Shown piece after piece: positions 6,843 to 10,883 of a DNA stretch of 10,883 nucleotides. The notes beneath the pieces were generated by a model. The model had not been told where the DNA came from. It was given only the letters and a program-made list of their open reading frames with translations, and did not search any database. Position numbers and translations under genes: made by a program. Within the stretch, counting starts at the first letter, position 1; each line of letters begins with the position of its first letter. The DNA lies in contig CAKPER010000036.1 of NCBI GenBank assembly GCA_934149245.1, positions 1-10,883 on the forward strand, in the 5' to 3' direction. Origin of the DNA: an uncultured Bacilli bacterium. GTDB taxonomy: Bacteria > Bacillota_I > Bacilli_A > RF39 > UBA660.

Positions 6843-8948
6843 ATGAAGAAGTATGCAAAAATTAGTTATCTTGTTGTTTTAATATTTTGTATGATGGTAA
6901 ATGTTTTATTGGCAAATGCTAGTACAACGGGGACAGTAATTGCTGATGGAAACTTATATGTACGTTCGTCAATTGATGGTAGTAGTATTGGTAAGCTAGC
7001 TAATGGTACAGTAGTTACAGTAACTAATACTGATGCTGGTAGTAATGCTAAGTGTAAGAATTGGTATAAAATAAACTATGATAATGGTAAATCTGGATAT
7101 GCTTGTGGTGATTATATTGAACTATTAAAAGGATATGCTTCTTGCGTTGAAAATAGGGATCCGTTAAATGTATGGAAGGATGTTAATAAAAGTGGTAAAG
7201 TTGCTAGTATATCTTGTGATAAAGAATTATCAATTTTAGATAAAGATATTTCTAGTAATAGTAAATGTAAGAATAATTGGTATAAAGTAAAATATGGAAG
7301 TTCTATAGGCTATGCTTGTAGTACATATGTTTATACTTCAAAGAAAGTGTCTGTATCAACAACTTATGATAGACCATGGACAACTCCTAAAAAGGCAATA
7401 ACTGGTGGAGCAGAATTTATTGCTCAAAATTATATATCTAAAGGTCAACATACATCATATTTAAAGAAATTTAATGTAAATCCAGCTTCTTCAAATAAAA
7501 TTTATAATCATCAATATATGGCTAATTTGCGAGCTCCATCAAGTGAGGCTCTTACAAGCTATAACTCTTATAAAGAGAATAATCTTTTAAGTTTGCCTCT
7601 ACATTTTGTAATTCCTACTTATAATGAAATGCCTGATGTTACTATCCTTCCTGGTAGTATTATAGATAATACTGGACAATCTGAAGTAACTGATAGTGCG
7701 TTTGAAGAAAAGTTAAATAATCAAGGTTTTAGTGAGACTTATAAGAAAAAATTAAGATTAATTCATAATAGTCATCCTAATTGGACTTTTGAAAATTTAA
7801 AAACAGGATTGAAATTTGCAAATGCTGTTAATGCTGAACAAGCTGTTAGTTCAATAAATGGTAGAACAGATTATTATTATAAAGCTGCAAATGGAGCATA
7901 TGTCGAGACAGAGCCAGGTTGGTATTTGGCCTCAACTGCAACAGTAAGTTATTATTTGGATCCTAGAAATTTCTTGACCGAGCAAGGAATACTTATGTTT
8001 GAGAGTTTGAAATTTTCTGAAAATTATACTGAGAGTGTTATTCAAAGTGTTTTAAATAATACTTTTATGCAACAGAATAGTGTTAAAGATAATCAAAGTT
8101 ATGCTAGTATATTCTATGAAGCTGGTAAGGCAAAAGATATAAGTAGTGTTTATTTAGCAAGCTTAGCAAGACAAGAGTCAGGAAATAATGGTTCAATTGC
8201 TACAACAGGTGAGGAATTTAGTTACAAAAATGTTACTTATAAAAATCTTTACAATTTCTTTAATATAGGTGCTTATAGTAGTGAAGAAAGTCCTATAAAA
8301 GCAGGTTTAGTTTGGGCATCAGGTGGTTCAGATTGTGTTGTTGTTGGTTCAAGCTGTATGCCAGATGATTCTTCTAAGGAGCCATCAAATGAAAATTCTG
8401 GTAATAATGGTAATAATTCAGAAGAAACAACCACAACAACCCCAACAACGCCTTCACGGGAACCATCAAAAACACCAGAAGAAGATCAAAAACCACAACC
8501 TCCTGCTAATAAGGGAAGTAATTATTATACAGAAAAGCTTGGTGTAACTAATAAACAAGGATATATAAATGGAATTGTACCAGGAACTACTGCTAGTACA
8601 ATCGCATCAAGATTACAAGATGCTAGTAATGTTAGTATTAGAAATGCTTTAGGACAAGGAATCACTGGAAATACAAGAGTGGGAACTGGTAGTACTATAA
8701 CTGTAACGGATAAAGATAATAAAACAACGTATACTTATACTTTAGTAATTTATGGTGATGTAAATGGTGATGGTAGAATAACTGCTAGTGACTATGTATG
8801 TATAAAAAATTATATAATGGGAAAAATCAGCTTAAGTGATGCTTCTAAAAAAGGTGCAGATAGTAATAAAAATAATTCTATAACAGCAAGTGATTATGTA
8901 GTTATTAAGAATTATATTTTAGGAAGAACTACTATAAGTCAATCATAG
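6843..8948 (+). CDS. Secreted SH3b-glucosaminidase-dockerin protein, catalytic module permuted
   Basis: A 701-residue exported peptidoglycan hydrolase of the N-acetylglucosaminidase type. ATG 6843 is chosen for its spacing to AAAGGTGGG (6826-6834). An in-frame GTG at 6834 overlaps that site. A signal peptide (about 1-27, ending ANA) precedes two bacterial SH3 domains (about 30-95 and 100-166) with matched Cys pairs, C71/C88 and C142/C159. Residues 177-264 (RPWTTPKKAI, GGAEFI, GQHTSYLKKF, HQYM) are what is normally the C-terminal half of the clostridial glucosaminidase module. Residues 295-494 are the normally N-terminal half: ETYKKKLRLIH, HPNWTF, YYLDPRNFL, ARQESG with probable catalytic E445, and YNFFNIGAY. 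A Thr/Pro-rich linker (about 508-556), a small beta domain (about 560-637) and a dockerin-like duplex (638-695: DVNGDGRITASDY, DSNKNNSITASDY) complete it. The next gene follows after 16 nt. Confidence 0.85.
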   Translation: MKKYAKISYLVVLIFCMMVNVLLANASTTGTVIADGNLYVRSSIDGSSIGKLANGTVVTVTNTDAGSNAKCKNWYKINYDNGKSGYACGDYIELLKGYASCVENRDPLNVWKDVNKSGKVASISCDKELSILDKDISSNSKCKNNWYKVKYGSSIGYACSTYVYTSKKVSVSTTYDRPWTTPKKAITGGAEFIAQNYISKGQHTSYLKKFNVNPASSNKIYNHQYMANLRAPSSEALTSYNSYKENNLLSLPLHFVIPTYNEMPDVTILPGSIIDNTGQSEVTDSAFEEKLNNQGFSETYKKKLRLIHNSHPNWTFENLKTGLKFANAVNAEQAVSSINGRTDYYYKAANGAYVETEPGWYLASTATVSYYLDPRNFLTEQGILMFESLKFSENYTESVIQSVLNNTFMQQNSVKDNQSYASIFYEAGKAKDISSVYLASLARQESGNNGSIATTGEEFSYKNVTYKNLYNFFNIGAYSSEESPIKAGLVWASGGSDCVVVGSSCMPDDSSKEPSNENSGNNGNNSEETTTTTPTTPSREPSKTPEEDQKPQPPANKGSNYYTEKLGVTNKQGYINGIVPGTTASTIASRLQDASNVSIRNALGQGITGNTRVGTGSTITVTDKDNKTTYTYTLVIYGDVNGDGRITASDYVCIKNYIMGKISLSDASKKGADSNKNNSITASDYVVIKNYILGRTTISQS

Positions 8949-8964
8949 AATTGGAGGGGAAAGA

Positions 8965-10233
8965 ATGTTTAATAATTTAAGAAAAATAGCTTTAGTTATA
9001 TTATTTCTAGTTCTAAGTGTTACACCAGTATATGCTAGTGGAGACTATAATATTTCTCTTTCTTCTACTAATGTTTCCCAAGGTAAGAGTGTAAATCTTT
9101 ATATAAAAGGCAATAATATTGCTGGTGGTTTTACTATAACATCATCAGATTCAACGGTTGCATCTGTAGCAACATCTAGTGCCTGGGTTGATAATAATAC
9201 AGCAACTATTAGTATAAGTACTTTGAAAGTGGGAAGTAGTACTATAACAGTTAGACCTACTAGTGTATCTGATTATGATGGTAATGATCTTTCTTTAGGA
9301 GCAAAAAGTGTTACTATTAATGTTGGGGGAAAAAGTAATACCTCTAATTCTAGTCAGGAAACTGTGAAAAAAAATTCTGATAATACACTTAAGGAATTGT
9401 CGATAGATGGTTTGAATTTAACCCCTGATTTTAATGCTAGTACTACAAGTTATACGGTTACTGCTCCTTCAGATGTTGAAAAGATAAATATAAAGGCTAC
9501 TCCAAATGATTCCAAAGCTACTGTTACTGGTAATGGAGAACAAGATGTTAGTGCAGGTGCTAATAATTTAGAGATTGTAGTAACAGCAGAGAATGGTGCT
9601 ACAAAAACTTACACAATAACATTAAATGTTTTAGAAAAAGATCCTATAGAAATAAAAATAGGTAAGAAAAAATATACTGTAGTAAGAAAAATTGATGATT
9701 TGCCAGATGTAGCATTATTTGAAAAATGTGATGTTGAGGTAGGAAACGAAAAGGTAACAGGCTACTATAATGAAAAATTAAATATTTACTTATTAGCACT
9801 TAAAGATGAAAAAGGGAAGATAGGGTTATATATATACGATAATAATAAAAAAAGTTATGTAAAATATGAATATATTACAGAAGGAAAAATAACTTTATAT
9901 TTGAATAATCCTGATAAAATACCTGATAAATTTAAAAAATATAATGTTATGGTGAAGAATACTAGTGTAGATGTTTATAAGATTTCTAAAAGTGATAGTT
10001 TGGGTATAGTGTATGGAACAAATGTTGAAACTGGTCATAAGGGATGGTATGTTTTTGATAAAAAAGAACAAACATTAGCTAGATATTATGATAAAGAAGC
10101 TTTATTTTATAAAAAACAAATAGAGAGTTATAAGAATTATTTGATGATTTTGGCTGGTATAGTTAGTGTTATTATTATAGTTGTGGTTATAATATCTCTT
10201 GTTAAGGGAAAGAAGAAACATAGAAGAAGATAA
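8965..10233 (+). CDS. Membrane-anchored surface protein with Ig-like and cadherin-like beta-sandwich domains
   Basis: A 422-residue exported protein starting at ATG 8965, five bases after GGAGGGG (8953-8959). A signal peptide (about 1-24, ending VYA) is followed by an Ig-like beta domain (about 27-121, with SSDSTVASV and VGSSTITV strands resembling BIG2 domains). A Ser/Asn/Lys linker leads to a cadherin-like beta-sandwich domain of the PF12733 type (about 141-222: LKELSIDGLNLTPDF, TTSYTV, AENGATKTYTI). An unrecognised region (about 226-390) has KKYTVVRKIDDLP and several aromatic-rich beta stretches. A transmembrane helix (393-414) and a short basic tail (KGKKKHRRR) end it, so it is anchored with the domains outside. 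It is almost certainly cotranscribed with the dockerin-bearing glucosaminidase upstream. It may act as scaffold, receptor or attachment site for that enzyme; this is inference, since the first domain is not a recognisable standard cohesin. Confidence 0.8.
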   Translation: MFNNLRKIALVILFLVLSVTPVYASGDYNISLSSTNVSQGKSVNLYIKGNNIAGGFTITSSDSTVASVATSSAWVDNNTATISISTLKVGSSTITVRPTSVSDYDGNDLSLGAKSVTINVGGKSNTSNSSQETVKKNSDNTLKELSIDGLNLTPDFNASTTSYTVTAPSDVEKINIKATPNDSKATVTGNGEQDVSAGANNLEIVVTAENGATKTYTITLNVLEKDPIEIKIGKKKYTVVRKIDDLPDVALFEKCDVEVGNEKVTGYYNEKLNIYLLALKDEKGKIGLYIYDNNKKSYVKYEYITEGKITLYLNNPDKIPDKFKKYNVMVKNTSVDVYKISKSDSLGIVYGTNVETGHKGWYVFDKKEQTLARYYDKEALFYKKQIESYKNYLMILAGIVSVIIIVVVIISLVKGKKKHRRR

Positions 10234-10255
10234 TTTTACTTTAGAAAATTTTAAT

Positions 10256-10272
10256 TTGAAATATTATTTCAA
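10256..10272 (+). repeat. Short perfect inverted repeat after the surface-protein gene
   Basis: TTGAAAT and ATTTCAA are separated by three bases. No T tract follows on the + strand, so it is not a good terminator. It may fold in the 3' end of the transcript. Confidence 0.3.
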
Positions 10273-10296
10273 GGGCTTAAAATTAAATAAGCTAGA

Positions 10297-10329
10297 GGAA
10301 AGTACATCTAAGTTTTAGGTGTGCTTTTC
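10297..10329 (+). terminator. Long hairpin, probable terminator of the surface operon
   Basis: A 15-pair stem (10297-10311 with 10315-10329, three G-T pairs) closes on a GTT loop. The 10-pair core (10302-10311 with 10315-10324) is followed by TTTTC, giving an A-tract/hairpin/T-tract pattern 63 nt after the stop codon. The T tract is short, so termination may be partial. Confidence 0.55.
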
Positions 10330-10662
10330 ATAACCTTTCAAGGTGAATTTAAAGGCTCTACACGAATGAGTGGTAACTAAAATATTTTCTCTTTAATTTT
10401 TAAAAGTTGTTAAAATTAAGTAAGTATTTAAAAATATTATTAAATAATTTAGTGAATTTATGCATTTTTTATTTGTATTTTTAGTGAGTTAATCAAATTT
10501 TAAATAGTTATTTCTTGGATTACTATAAAAATTAGTATTGTTTTTTAAACTTTAAATATATTAATGAATATAATATTATTTATTTGGATTAATTTGGCTG
10601 TTTTTCTTAAAAAAACTAAATAAATAAAACGAATTTTCAGTATTATAATAAAGAAAATTCTA
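10330..10662. other. Gene-free AT-rich spacer
   Basis: I see no coding frame with a ribosome site on either strand. The first 50 bases (10330-10378) are richer in G and C and contain small hairpins: ACCT/AGGT at 10333-10344, or alternatively CCTTT/AAAGG at 10334-10355, and CTAC/GTGG at 10358-10373. The rest is almost pure A/T with a weak 6-bp GTTTTT/AAAAAC hairpin at 10600-10616. Nothing here matches an RNA family I recognise. Confidence 0.5.
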
Positions 10663-10691
10663 TTGACATAGAAATTTGTTTAATATATAAT
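10663..10691 (+). promoter_or_regulatory. Perfect-consensus housekeeping promoter
   Basis: TTGACA (10663-10668) and TATAAT (10686-10691) are separated by exactly 17 bp. Both hexamers match consensus at every position, unlike any other promoter in this window. A transcript should begin near 10697-10698. Confidence 0.85.
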
Positions 10692-10697
10692 CCTGAG

Positions 10698-10764
10698 TTT
10701 GACAGTTTTTGAAGGTTAAAAACTCCCTATCCCTTATTTTATAAGGGGTTAGAGAGCTTTTTTT
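10698..10764 (+). ncRNA. Candidate small RNA or terminated leader (about 67 nt)
   Basis: The region between the perfect promoter and a strong terminator has no start codon or ribosome site, so the product is probably an RNA. A 5' hairpin (10704-10710 AGTTTTT with 10718-10724 AAAAACT) presents the purine-rich loop GAAGGTT. The terminator stem begins at 10723 and shares two bases with this hairpin. It could be a free-standing regulatory RNA or the attenuated leader of a gene beyond the window. The family is not recognised. Confidence 0.5.
10723..10764 (+). terminator. Strong intrinsic terminator, possibly bidirectional
   Basis: Thirteen pairs form the stem: CTC/GAG, CTA/TAG and CCCTTAT/ATAAGGG, interrupted by one C-A mismatch and a 1x2 internal loop, with a TTT loop. 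Seven T (10758-10764) follow. A run of five A (10718-10722) precedes it, so it could also terminate transcription arriving on the minus strand. Confidence 0.8.
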
Positions 10765-10883
10765 GTTTCAAAAAAATGCGTAGACTTTATTAATTAATAG
10801 TTAATTTAAAATTTTCTTAATTTTTTTATAAGTTACTATTTCTATATCTGTATTGAAATTAAATATATTATGCAAATCATCAG
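10765..10883. other. AT-rich end of window, no gene seen
   Basis: No frame with a ribosome site is visible. An ATG at 10870 lies at the edge without a Shine-Dalgarno sequence and cannot be judged. Confidence 0.4.

Noticed and set aside
8323..8547. Plus-strand 74-residue frame inside the glucosaminidase gene
   Set aside because: It is an out-of-frame reading of the Thr/Pro-rich linker, without a ribosome binding site.
134..10233. No gene ends in TGA, raising the possibility of an alternative code with TGA as Trp
   Set aside because: Trp is encoded by TGG throughout and no in-frame TGA is needed to complete any domain; eight stops are too few to infer code change.
10350..10370. AAAGGCTCTAC resembles the 3' end of the M-box magnesium riboswitch
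   Set aside because: The upstream M-box core sequences are missing and no transporter gene follows within the window.
10291..10378. GAGGAAAGT at 10295 resembles the conserved RNase P RNA start
   Set aside because: The remaining conserved regions of RNase P RNA are absent, and the structured patch is only about 100 nt.

Overview
This is an AT-rich window (roughly 70% A+T by eye) in which every recognised gene lies on the + strand. It fits a strictly anaerobic, low-GC member of the Bacillota, plausibly a gut lineage. The pointers are rubrerythrin, an [FeFe] hydrogenase, a dockerin-bearing cell-wall glucosaminidase, strong Shine-Dalgarno sites, and TAA/TAG stops with Trp read from TGG. The exact taxon cannot be fixed from the sequence.

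Layout. (1) 1-77: the last codons of a possible upstream gene and an intrinsic terminator. (2) 134-1454: a DUF2142-type multi-pass membrane protein gene, broken by two single-base losses in an A7 and a T7 tract. (3) 1551-4558: a probable operon, from one extended -10 promoter, of an Abi_2/AbiD-type protein, an HtrA serine protease and the NAD(P)H-hydrate dehydratase NnrD. The genes are only 13 nt apart. (4) 4574-6715: an oxidative-stress and H2 module. A promoter, rubrerythrin and a weak terminator are followed by an [FeFe] hydrogenase whose N-terminus is a rubredoxin-like domain. The module is closed by a good terminator. (5) 6751-10329: a cell-surface pair. A secreted SH3b-glucosaminidase-dockerin protein is followed 16 nt later by a membrane-anchored Ig-like/cadherin-like protein, then a hairpin that probably ends the transcript. 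(6) 10330-10883: gene-free, very AT-rich DNA. It contains a perfect-consensus promoter (TTGACA-N17-TATAAT) only about 30 nt ahead of a strong terminator hairpin, which would give an RNA of about 67 nt.

The observations most worth following are the glucosaminidase, whose two halves appear in swapped (circularly permuted) order relative to the clostridial family; the rubredoxin-hydrogenase fusion beside rubrerythrin, which suggests an H2-to-peroxide electron path; the possible surface attachment of the dockerin enzyme by its neighbour; and the short terminal RNA. Domain assignments are from motif recognition alone, without database searches.
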